Assembly: GCA_947491545.1 (NCBI GenBank)
Contig: CANLJX010000007.1
Location: forward strand, 1 to 49,076
Length of the DNA: 49,076 nucleotides
Reading direction: 5' to 3'
From: Deltaproteobacteria bacterium
GTDB lineage: Bacteria > Bdellovibrionota_C > UBA2361 > OMII01
A program made the translations under genes and the position numbers. Positions 17,288-24,944 of this stretch are shown here, piece after piece. The first letter of the stretch is position 1. Every line of letters starts with the position of its first letter. A model generated the notes under the pieces. It was not told the origin of the DNA and did no database searches. It saw nothing but the letters and a program-made list of their open reading frames with translations.

Positions 17288-18142
17288 CTAGATACCGAAA
17301 CCGAAGTTTCGGAGGATTAGCCCTAGCTCATCCCGCATCGCCATTCGCGGGACAATCCTGTCGACCATTCCGTGTTCGAGCAGGAACTCTGATCGCTGGA
17401 AGCCCTCTGGGAGCTTCTGCTTAATGGTTCCCTCGATAACGCGAGGTCCGGCGAACCCGATCAGGGCATCGGGCTCAGCAACGATCACATCGCCCAGCAT
17501 CGCGAGCGAAGCTGCTACACCACCCGTGGTCGGATCGGTCAGGATGGAGATGTAGGGGATATGGGCCTGTCCAAGCTGGGCAAGGGCCGCGCTCACCTTC
17601 GCCATCTGCATGAGCGAGTAGAAGCCTTCCTGCATGCGGGCTCCGCCCGATGCTGAAATTATGATTACCGGGCGACGCTCGTCACGCCCGAGCTCGATCA
17701 GGCGGGTCAGCTTCTCGCCGACCACTGAGCCCATGCTCCCGCCCATGAACGAGGAATCAAAGACGCCGAGCATGACCGGGATGTTGAGGATTCTCGCCCG
17801 CCCAGTCACGACGGCTTCGACCGAACCGGTCTTACGCTCCATGTCCTTCAGGCGGTCCTTGTATTTCTTCTTGTCCTTGAAGTTCAGTGGGTCGGTCGAG
17901 CGCAGGTTCGCGTCGATTTCGAGAAACGAGTGGCGGTCAACCAGTATGGGTATGCGCTGACGAGCAGTGAGGCGGAAGTGGTGCGTGCACTTCGGGCAGA
18001 CCCCGAAAGCGCGCCTTAGGTCTTTCGTATACAGGATCGCTTCGCACTTCGGGCACTTGGTCCAGATATCATCCGGAAGCTGCAGTGGCTCTGCGATATC
18101 GCCTGCCTGCTTCGGGGCCTTGCTACGAGTAAACCAACCCAT
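17288..18142 (-). CDS. accD: Acetyl-CoA carboxylase carboxyltransferase, beta subunit
   Basis: 284 aa, typical AccD length. An N-terminal four-Cys zinc ribbon (CPKC near residue 30, CPKC near 49) is followed by the crotonase-like carboxyltransferase fold with SSFMGGSMGSVVGEK, SASGGARMQEG and DPTTGGVAASLAMLGD. With AccA it transfers the carboxyl group from biotin to acetyl-CoA, the first committed step of fatty acid synthesis. No accA or folC next to it. The start has AAAGGTGGTG upstream. It is divergent from the Nif3-like gene across about 220 nt. Confidence 0.97.
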   Translation of the reverse strand: MGWFTRSKAPKQAGDIAEPLQLPDDIWTKCPKCEAILYTKDLRRAFGVCPKCTHHFRLTARQRIPILVDRHSFLEIDANLRSTDPLNFKDKKKYKDRLKDMERKTGSVEAVVTGRARILNIPVMLGVFDSSFMGGSMGSVVGEKLTRLIELGRDERRPVIIISASGGARMQEGFYSLMQMAKVSAALAQLGQAHIPYISILTDPTTGGVAASLAMLGDVIVAEPDALIGFAGPRVIEGTIKQKLPEGFQRSEFLLEHGMVDRIVPRMAMRDELGLILRNFGFGI

Positions 18143-18361
18143 GAGTCACACCACCTTTAACTACCAGGCTGCTATACCACAGCAGCCCTCACTGACCGCG
18201 TAACGGTAGCAGAGATCGAGCTAGGGTTGCAACGGAGGGCGCCCCACCCAAACAGCATGAAATTATTGACATTTACAGCCCTGCATGGCTCTGGTACGAG
18301 GGTGCCATCGGGCAAACAAAAAGTCTTGGCCCGAGAAATAGAAACAATCGAAGGCACCAGC

Positions 18362-19132
18362 ATGAGCACAGCAAACCTACGAGAGATCTGCTCCTTCCTC
18401 GACACAACCCTCAACACGAAAGCATTCAAAGATGCTTCCCTAAACGGGCTTCAGATTGAAAGCTCCGCATCTGCCATCAAGAAGGTCGGGTTCTCGGTAG
18501 ACGCCGGGTACTCGGTTGCCGAGAAAGCGGTCAAGGCTGGTTGCCAACTCCTCGTAGCCCACCACGGCTTACTGTGGGGAGAGTGCGCTCCTATCGTCGG
18601 CCCTTGGGCACGTAAGCTCTCCCTCTTTCTGGGGAACGGGCTCTCACTGTACGCCAACCACCTGCCCCTCGACGGTCACCAAGAGCTCGGGAACGCCGCG
18701 CAGCTCGCGTCGCTGCTCAAGCTCGCTGAACTGAGCCCGTGCTTTCAGTATGGCGGTGCCACTATCGGCATCAGAGGCAGGCTAGCTCAACCAGCGTCTA
18801 TGACTTCGATTAGCGCCATGCTGTCGGAGATTGAAGGGATCCTAACGCCGCCCCTAGCTCTCCCCTTCGGGAAGCCAGATGTGCGGACTGTGGGGATCGC
18901 AACCGGCTCTGGCACGATGGTCATACCGGAATGCGCGGAGCTTGGGATAGACCTCCTCATAACTGGCGAGGCGAAGCAGTCCGCCTACCACGAAGCGATG
19001 GAGCACGGCGTGTCAGTGTTGTGCATAGGACACTACGCCAGCGAGACGTTCGGCGTTCGAGCCTTGGAGCGTGTACTTAGCGAGCGATTTCGTGTAGAAA
19101 CCGCCTGGATAAGTGAACCCACTGGTATATAG
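18362..19132 (+). CDS. Nif3-like dinuclear metal-centre protein
   Basis: 256 aa. The Nif3/YbgI family signature is clear: NGLQIESS near residue 30, a VAHHGLLWG metal motif, YANHLPLDGHQELGNAAQLA, and a C-terminal LITGEAKQSAYHEA and GHYASETFGVRAL pair that supplies the remaining ligands. Function is uncertain; annotations as GTP cyclohydrolase 1 type 2 exist for some members. The track begins at 18227, but ATG 18362 has GAAGG 9 nt upstream and gives the family's usual N-terminus. Its stop is 4 nt before the pgk start, so the two are probably cotranscribed. Confidence 0.9.
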   Translation: MSTANLREICSFLDTTLNTKAFKDASLNGLQIESSASAIKKVGFSVDAGYSVAEKAVKAGCQLLVAHHGLLWGECAPIVGPWARKLSLFLGNGLSLYANHLPLDGHQELGNAAQLASLLKLAELSPCFQYGGATIGIRGRLAQPASMTSISAMLSEIEGILTPPLALPFGKPDVRTVGIATGSGTMVIPECAELGIDLLITGEAKQSAYHEAMEHGVSVLCIGHYASETFGVRALERVLSERFRVETAWISEPTGI

Positions 19133-19136
19133 GTGT

Positions 19137-20309
19137 ATGCAGCAGTTAAGCGACCTCAATTGCAAGGGAAAGCGCGTCCTGATCCGCGCAGACCTCAACG
19201 TCCCCCTCAACGAGAAACTCGAGATCACCGACGATAACCGAATAAAAGAGTTCCTCCCAACGCTTCAAGCGGTATTGAGTCAGGGAGCCCGCGCAACCGT
19301 GATGTCCCACCTCGGCGAGCCTTCGGGCATCGATCCGGCTCTCTCTCTTCGTCCTGTTGCAAAGCGCCTCTCCGAGCTTTTAGGGACAGACGTTATCCTG
19401 GCTCCGGACTGCGTCGGCGCAGAGGTCACAAAACTTGCCGCTGACCTGAAGGACGGGCAGGTTCTGCTACTTGAGAACCTTCGGTTCCAGCCAGGCGAGA
19501 AGAGGAACGATTCGGAATTCGCCTCGCAGCTCGCAAAGCTCGGAGACGTGTTCATCAGCGACGCTTTCGCGACGGCTCACCGCAGCCACGCCTCGATGGT
19601 GGGTGTCCCGAAGCTGTTCAAGGAGAAAGCGGCTGGCCTGCTGATGCAGAAGGAGATGGACTACTACACGAAGGCTCTTGAGAATCCTCGCAAGCCTCTG
19701 TGCGTGGTGATCGGCGGCTCGAAAGTTTCCAGCAAGCTCAATGCGCTCGTAAACCTCTCGTCGAAAGCGGACAAGCTGATAATCGGAGGGGCGATGGCGA
19801 ACACCTTCCTCGCCGCTCAGGGGCTCCAGATGGGGCGCTCACTGTACGAGCCAGACCTGGCGGGCAAGGCGCTTGAGCTGCTCGGCACACTGGCGCGCCG
19901 CGATTGCAAGGTCTACCTACCGGTAGACGTCGTTGTTGCTCCGGCGCTGAGCAGCAAGGGCCTTGGGAGAGCAGTACCCGTGCAGGAGATTCCGGCTGAC
20001 ACCATGGCGCTCGATATCGGGCCGGCCACAAGCCTGCTCTACAAGGAAGCCCTGCACTCCGCCGAGACCATCGTCTGGAACGGCCCTATGGGAGCGTACG
20101 AGAACGAGGAGTTTGCGCGCGGCACGCACGACATGTGCGAAGCGATCGCAAACGCACACGGACTGACAGTTGTCGGGGGCGGAGACACAGATGCTGCCAT
20201 CCACCACATGCAGCTAGCGCACAAGTTTAGCTTCATCTCCACAGCGGGCGGAGCCTTCCTCGCCTTGCTTGAGGGGAACTCGCTGCCTGGAATTAAGGCT
20301 CTTGAGTAG
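19137..20309 (+). CDS. pgk: Phosphoglycerate kinase
   Basis: 390 aa, standard length. RADLNVPLN near residue 20, LLLENLRFQPGE, the SDAFATAHR substrate segment, GGSKVSSKLNALVNL (commonly GGAKVSDKI), GPMGAYENEEFARGT and the GGGDTDAAI nucleotide loop are all present. It transfers phosphate from 1,3-bisphosphoglycerate to ADP in glycolysis and works in reverse in gluconeogenesis. ATG 19137 is preferred over the GTG at 19113 in the track because AGGTG lies 4-5 nt upstream and the family start matches. Confidence 0.96.
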   Translation: MQQLSDLNCKGKRVLIRADLNVPLNEKLEITDDNRIKEFLPTLQAVLSQGARATVMSHLGEPSGIDPALSLRPVAKRLSELLGTDVILAPDCVGAEVTKLAADLKDGQVLLLENLRFQPGEKRNDSEFASQLAKLGDVFISDAFATAHRSHASMVGVPKLFKEKAAGLLMQKEMDYYTKALENPRKPLCVVIGGSKVSSKLNALVNLSSKADKLIIGGAMANTFLAAQGLQMGRSLYEPDLAGKALELLGTLARRDCKVYLPVDVVVAPALSSKGLGRAVPVQEIPADTMALDIGPATSLLYKEALHSAETIVWNGPMGAYENEEFARGTHDMCEAIANAHGLTVVGGGDTDAAIHHMQLAHKFSFISTAGGAFLALLEGNSLPGIKALE

Positions 20310-20399
20310 GCATGTAGGGAGCCGGCACGGAAGCCGCCTCACGCAAGCGACACAACTTCGCATCACTTCCTAACACTCGCTTCGTGGCGCGCTATTTTG

Positions 20400-20454
20400 C
20401 CGTGTGTTACTGACGCCACTCCGACTTGCGCAGTGCAAGACACGGAGGTTTTTT
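20400..20454 (+). terminator. Candidate intrinsic terminator after pgk
   Basis: CTTGC-GCAGT-GCAAG (20425-20439) abuts a second pairing, CCGTGT (20400-20405) with ACACGG (20440-20445), and TTTTTT follows at 20449-20454. The bulge in the left arm is long (19 nt), so the structure is weaker than a classic terminator. It lies 90 nt past the pgk stop and 40 nt before fbp. Confidence 0.4.
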
Positions 20455-20492
20455 GGCTCTTTAACACCACACGGTGAGAAAGGGAGTATGGC

Positions 20493-21491
20493 ATGAAAGC
20501 CATGACTCTTGGGGACTTCGTGCTGATGCACGAGGAGTCGCCAACTGCTGCGACAAGAGAGCTCAGCAGGCTGCTGCTCGACGTTGCGTCTTGCTGCAAC
20601 GAGATAGCTTCGATGGTGAGCAACGCTTCAGTCCGCGGGCTGGCGGGTGCTGCCGATTCCACGAATGTGCACGGAGAGACGCAGGTGCCTCTCGACTTGG
20701 CCGCAAACCAGGTCCTGATGGAGCGCCTTCAGCTCTCGCACCACTTAGGGCTCTTTCTCTCCGAAGAGAGCGACGACGTGATTGAAACGCGGCACTGCAA
20801 TGCAGGCTCGCGTTACGCGATCGCCGTCGATCCTCTCGACGGGAGCAAGCTGATCGACGATGCAGGAACGGTGGGGACTATCTTTGCGGTGTTTCGCACT
20901 CGCAAACGAGCTGTGACCCCCACCAGAGATGACTTCCTACAGCCTGGCAGGAGCCTAGCTGCTGCGGGCATCGCGGTGTACGGAGCGCAGACTATGCTCG
21001 CCTACACCACGGGTCACGGAGTGCACCTCTTCGCTTATGATCACTTCAGGCGAGAGTGGGTGCTCGTAAACGAGCAGCTCCGCATGCAAGAGCCCCAAAG
21101 CTTTGCTGTGTACAGCGTCAATGAGGGGAACTCCCTCAAATGGCGCCCCGAGGTGCAGTCGTTCATAACCGAGCTTAAAAGCTCGGCTGAACCACGATTC
21201 TCTCAGCGCTACGCTGGCTCGCTCGTTGCGGATGGCCTTCGGGTGCTCCGTTCAGGGGGGGTCTTCCTGTACCCCGACGAAGCGACGAGTCCACGCGGCA
21301 AGCTCCGGCTAGTCTACGAGTGTGCGCCTCTGGCGTTCCTCGTCGAGCAATCGGGCGGCCAGGCGGTGAACACCGCAGGCGACCCAATTCTGGACGTTGT
21401 CCCTCGCGACATTCACGAACGCTCTCCGCTCGTGATTGGGCATCCATCCCACGTGAACCGGTTCCTGCGCTCTCTTGGCAGATCTGTATAA
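20493..21491 (+). CDS. fbp: Fructose-1,6-bisphosphatase, class I (variant active-site loop)
   Basis: 332 aa. Class I FBPase features are present: SEES metal ligands, DPLDGS, a DFLQPG and VYGAQTMLAYTTG core, the SRYIGS-like QRYAGSLVAD region and GKLRLVYECAPLAFLVEQSGG. The loop after DPLDGS reads KLIDDAGTVGTIF where most enzymes have SNID and VNVSVGTIF. It hydrolyses fructose-1,6-bisphosphate to fructose-6-phosphate in gluconeogenesis, in line with pgk upstream. The start ATG has AGGGAG 8 nt upstream. Assignment to inositol monophosphatase is less likely because the FBPase C-terminal signature is intact. Confidence 0.9.
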   Translation: MKAMTLGDFVLMHEESPTAATRELSRLLLDVASCCNEIASMVSNASVRGLAGAADSTNVHGETQVPLDLAANQVLMERLQLSHHLGLFLSEESDDVIETRHCNAGSRYAIAVDPLDGSKLIDDAGTVGTIFAVFRTRKRAVTPTRDDFLQPGRSLAAAGIAVYGAQTMLAYTTGHGVHLFAYDHFRREWVLVNEQLRMQEPQSFAVYSVNEGNSLKWRPEVQSFITELKSSAEPRFSQRYAGSLVADGLRVLRSGGVFLYPDEATSPRGKLRLVYECAPLAFLVEQSGGQAVNTAGDPILDVVPRDIHERSPLVIGHPSHVNRFLRSLGRSV

Positions 21492-21534
21492 GAGCCTTTT
21501 TGCGGCAATTTCCGCCTTAAGGTTTCAACAACTT

Positions 21535-21565
21535 GAGGCCTGCTCTTCCGGGCAGGCCTCTTTCC
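21535..21565 (+). terminator. Intrinsic terminator after fbp
   Basis: GAGGCCTGC (21535-21543) and GCAGGCCTC (21552-21560) form a perfect 9-bp stem with an 8-nt loop, followed by TTTCC. It lies 44 nt past the fbp stop and ahead of the membrane-protein gene. Confidence 0.7.
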
Positions 21566-21667
21566 ACATCCTGCCCTCTGGCCTCGATTTTACCCCATGC
21601 TCAAAGAGCCACGGCGTGGCAAGCTCAATCGCGGCGCCCCCGGGCAGAATATTTCAGGACATACGGC

Positions 21668-22567
21668 ATGACTATCGTCGAATCTACCGCCCACCGGCTG
21701 GCGGGCATCTTCACCAAATACGTGACAACTCAGAACACTCGGCGATTCGAAGTGGTCATCATCCGTCTCGCCGTGCTGTTTTTCCTCTGCCACCTCGGGC
21801 TGATCTTCCTCTTCAATCACGTTCCTGCACTTTACCGTGGGCACTCCTTCAATTACCTGAAGGCGATCTACACTCCCTTCAGCTTTATCCTCGTATACGA
21901 GGTGTTCCTGCTCGTAATCATTCTCCCCGAGTCGATGACAGAGTTCATCGCCAAGCAGTTCGAGATTATTACGCTCATCACCCTACGGAGCTTCTTCCAC
22001 GATATAGCCAGTGTGCCGATGCACGCTCCGATTCACGCCTCAGATCCAGCTGTGATCGGCCTAGGATACGATCTCATCGCATCGATAATCATGTTCACTC
22101 TAACCGTAGTATTTCACCGGCTCCACTCTCGGCACCGTGAGCGCGACGGCCAGCCAGACCTGCAAAGATTCATCGACTTCAAGAAGTCTGTGTCAGCAAT
22201 CCTAATCGCAGTGCTACTAGTGACGAGCGCATACAGCTTCCTGTCGTGGGCCTCGCACGCCTGGCCCGCCCTAGTGAACAACTCGGAGTTCCCCGATCCG
22301 AACTCGTTCTTCTACGTCGACTTCTTCAACGTTATGATCTACGCGGACGTGCTGCTGCTCATCATCTCCTTCCTCTACGACTCGTCCTTCTTCTCCGTAG
22401 TGAGAAACGCGAGCTTTATCATCTCAACAGTGCTGCTGCGGCTTTCGCTCAGCATGGAGAGACCGATGAACCACGTGGTAGCAATCTGCGCTTTCAGCTT
22501 CTCCGTCACTGTAATGCTGATCCTCCACGTACGGCACAGACGGCCAGAGTTACCTGCAAAAGCGTAG
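21668..22567 (+). CDS. Multi-pass integral membrane protein, function unknown
   Basis: 299 aa with about seven or eight hydrophobic segments, for example VVIIRLAVLFFLCHLGLIFLF, YTPFSFILVYEVFLLVIIL, LIASIIMFTLTVVF, SVSAILIAVLLVTSAYSFL, MIYADVLLLIISFL and HVVAICAFSFSVTVMLIL. No catalytic or transport motif that I recognise, and no signal peptide apart from TM1. Charged loops are rich in His and Arg (FHRLHSRHRER). The track starts at 21533, inside the fbp terminator; ATG 21668 with AGGA about 10 nt upstream is more likely. It has its own transcript, isolated between the terminator and the histidine kinase. Confidence 0.75.
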   Translation: MTIVESTAHRLAGIFTKYVTTQNTRRFEVVIIRLAVLFFLCHLGLIFLFNHVPALYRGHSFNYLKAIYTPFSFILVYEVFLLVIILPESMTEFIAKQFEIITLITLRSFFHDIASVPMHAPIHASDPAVIGLGYDLIASIIMFTLTVVFHRLHSRHRERDGQPDLQRFIDFKKSVSAILIAVLLVTSAYSFLSWASHAWPALVNNSEFPDPNSFFYVDFFNVMIYADVLLLIISFLYDSSFFSVVRNASFIISTVLLRLSLSMERPMNHVVAICAFSFSVTVMLILHVRHRRPELPAKA

Positions 22568-22704
22568 CCACCCCTCTCCAGCTATTGCAGTCACTTACCG
22601 TTTATTCGGCAGCTTTCCGACACTTTTCCGATCTGCCTTAATACAGCCGTGTTATACCGGCGGCTCCCGGACTCAAGGCTATCAGCCTGGAGGTTTCGGG
22701 GCTG

Positions 22705-24807
22705 ATGCGGAGCGTACGGAAGTCCATGACGAAGGGCGAAACCGAGACCAGGCAGAGCGCCAAGCCCCCGCGAGGCAGCTCCGGATTTCTTTCCGCTGCA
22801 TCCGGCGAAGCCAAGACCAACCAACTTGGTTCGCGCCCACGCGGCAAAGGCTTTCAGCGGGCCCGCCATCGTCTCTCGCAAGACGACTTCAGAAATCTCA
22901 TCACTGTAAGCTCGGCAGCCATTTGCTGCATTGAACTCCTACAGCCAGTCAAATGTTCTCTAGACGAAGAAGCTTTTGTGGAGGCGCTCTACGCAGCACC
23001 CTCGCGGTGCCTTGAAGCTAGCCTCACGTTTGCACTGTGGGCGGGCCACTCAACCGTCGACCACGTCCTCGGTCGCTCTCTCTCGGAGCTTCTACCACGT
23101 GAAGCTGGCAGCCCGGCGCTGTTCAGGCGCTGGAGGTCATTATCGCTCTCTACCCAGGGATTTGAAGTTGAGCTTCAGTGCTCCCCGGTTTGGCGCCGGA
23201 CCTGCCAGTCAGTCGTCTACGGTCGAATCTCCAATGAGAGACTGACTCGAATCTGGGTTATTCTGCGTGACATCACCCCACAGGCCCGCAGCCTGAAGGC
23301 GCTCTCCGTGGCTGAGAAACACTACCGCTCGCTGGTGGAACGACCGGGATTCCTCTTCGTGCGGATTCGACCCGATGGAACGTACGAGCACATGAGCACC
23401 GCAACTCAAGAGGCCCTCGGAGTATCACTTGAGGAGGCTAATGTAATTCCGAGCACAATCCTTAAACTCGTGCATCCCGAAGATGCGGCGCGCGCCCAAG
23501 CGTTTCCAGACGCCCGCAAGAGGAGCAGCCCAGATATCCTGGAAAATGAACACCGCCTACGGCTCCGCGATGGCAGCTACCATTGGTTTCACGTGCAGCA
23601 GCTTCCCAAACGAAATGGAGATGGTGATATTGATTGCTACGACCTTGTTGCCGTTGATATAGAGCAGCAACGCGAGATGGAGCGCCGCACTGAACGGCTC
23701 GCTTCTGCTGCGGGACTCACAGATCTTTTCGCTGGAGCGATCCACGACCTCAATAACTTCCTGGCGATACTTGACGCACAGGTGCGCGCTGCGGCCGCTG
23801 AAGCCCGAATCGAGCCAACATTCCTTGAGCCACTCAAAGGGGCTAGCCAGGTGATTGCGAGCTGTCAGGAGCTTGTCACACAGCTCCTACACGCTGAGCC
23901 TCATGGCAGCGACGCTACCAAGCTCCTTGACGTAGGGGCGATAGTCTCTGCTACAGGCCTTCTTCTGAAACACTCAATCCCGAAACGAATCACCCTCAAG
24001 GTGGCTGCGGTCAGCAGCGCCTTCTGGGTCAGGGGAGATGCGGTGCGTTTACAGCGTGCGATCATTAACCTCGCCCTCAATGCTCGTGACGTCATCGAAG
24101 GTGTGGGAGAGATCTCTATCGGTGTGCAATGCAACGAAAAGGGCGAGGTATGCGTATCGGTGCAGGACTCAGGCCCCGGAGTGCCGGCCGATGTTGCTGG
24201 CAAGCTGTTTCAACCCTTCTTCTCCACCAAGGTACATGCAGGCGCCCATGGACTCGGATTGCCGACTGCCAAGTCCATTGTCGAATCATTCGGAGGACAT
24301 GTCTCCTTCCGTAATCCAGCAGTGGGTGGTGCTGAGTTTTTAATTTCACTACCGTCCGCTGAGCCTCCCGCCGAACAACACCTTTATGCTCCCCGCCAGT
24401 GTCTGCCCAACTCGGAGCCCACCTGCTTGACGATCTTCTGCGTCGAAGATCTGGGAGACCTTCGGGCGAACCTACTGCATACCCTCTCGAACCTCGGACA
24501 CCTCCCAGTTGCTTTTCCTGATGCGGAGTCGCTTATGTCTCACCTCTCGGTCTCGCAAAAGACGCCCGACATCTTCATCATCGACCAGAACCTGCCAGGG
24601 CAGAGCGGCTCAAGCCTCGCTCGACAGCTACGCGAAGACCTACCCTCTAGCGCGATAGTTTTTACCAGTGGGGCCCTCGTGAGCCATGAGACAATCCCAG
24701 ACGAGGACTGCAGGTACGTAAAACTAAACAAACCTTTCTCAACAGGGGATCTCAAGAACTCGCTGCTCTGCGCGTTGCGAGGCAAAGCTGTTCCGAGTGG
24801 AAGCTGA
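22705..24807 (+). CDS. Hybrid sensor histidine kinase with two PAS domains and C-terminal receiver
   Basis: 700 aa, no clear membrane segment, so probably cytoplasmic. A basic, disordered N-terminus (1-60) precedes a PAS domain (about 62-195, ending RIWVILRDITPQ), a second PAS/PAC (about 205-325, HRLRLRDGSYHWFHV), a DHp helix with phospho-acceptor H347 in AGAIHDLNNFLAIL, a HATPase domain (N-box NLALNARDVI, DSGPGV, GLGLPTAKSIV) and a receiver with D627 in IIDQNLPGQSG and Lys in LNKPFS. Orphan hybrid kinases of this type feed a phosphorelay. GGAGG lies 11 nt upstream of the ATG; M8 is an alternative. The ligand is unknown. It is 137 nt upstream of the PPP phosphatase on the same strand, so a regulatory link to that system is possible. 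Confidence 0.9.
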   Translation: MRSVRKSMTKGETETRQSAKPPRGSSGFLSAASGEAKTNQLGSRPRGKGFQRARHRLSQDDFRNLITVSSAAICCIELLQPVKCSLDEEAFVEALYAAPSRCLEASLTFALWAGHSTVDHVLGRSLSELLPREAGSPALFRRWRSLSLSTQGFEVELQCSPVWRRTCQSVVYGRISNERLTRIWVILRDITPQARSLKALSVAEKHYRSLVERPGFLFVRIRPDGTYEHMSTATQEALGVSLEEANVIPSTILKLVHPEDAARAQAFPDARKRSSPDILENEHRLRLRDGSYHWFHVQQLPKRNGDGDIDCYDLVAVDIEQQREMERRTERLASAAGLTDLFAGAIHDLNNFLAILDAQVRAAAAEARIEPTFLEPLKGASQVIASCQELVTQLLHAEPHGSDATKLLDVGAIVSATGLLLKHSIPKRITLKVAAVSSAFWVRGDAVRLQRAIINLALNARDVIEGVGEISIGVQCNEKGEVCVSVQDSGPGVPADVAGKLFQPFFSTKVHAGAHGLGLPTAKSIVESFGGHVSFRNPAVGGAEFLISLPSAEPPAEQHLYAPRQCLPNSEPTCLTIFCVEDLGDLRANLLHTLSNLGHLPVAFPDAESLMSHLSVSQKTPDIFIIDQNLPGQSGSSLARQLREDLPSSAIVFTSGALVSHETIPDEDCRYVKLNKPFSTGDLKNSLLCALRGKAVPSGS

Positions 24808-24944
24808 TCTGAATAGTCACCTGAATCGTCTCCTTGAGTAGCTCCTCTGGTCTGTTAGTCTGTGAACGCGTATAAAGCGTCCTGGCATCCAGGCCTTACA
24901 TCGGTCACAGCCACGGAGTGCTACCAGCAAGAAGTATCCACCGT

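Noticed and set aside
18257-18290. TTGACA near 18268 as -35 for the Nif3-like gene
   Set aside because: No matching -10 at the right distance (sequence there is GC-rich).
24871-24876. TATAAA as a -10 box for the PPP gene
   Set aside because: No acceptable -35 hexamer at 16-18 nt; too weak to list as a feature.
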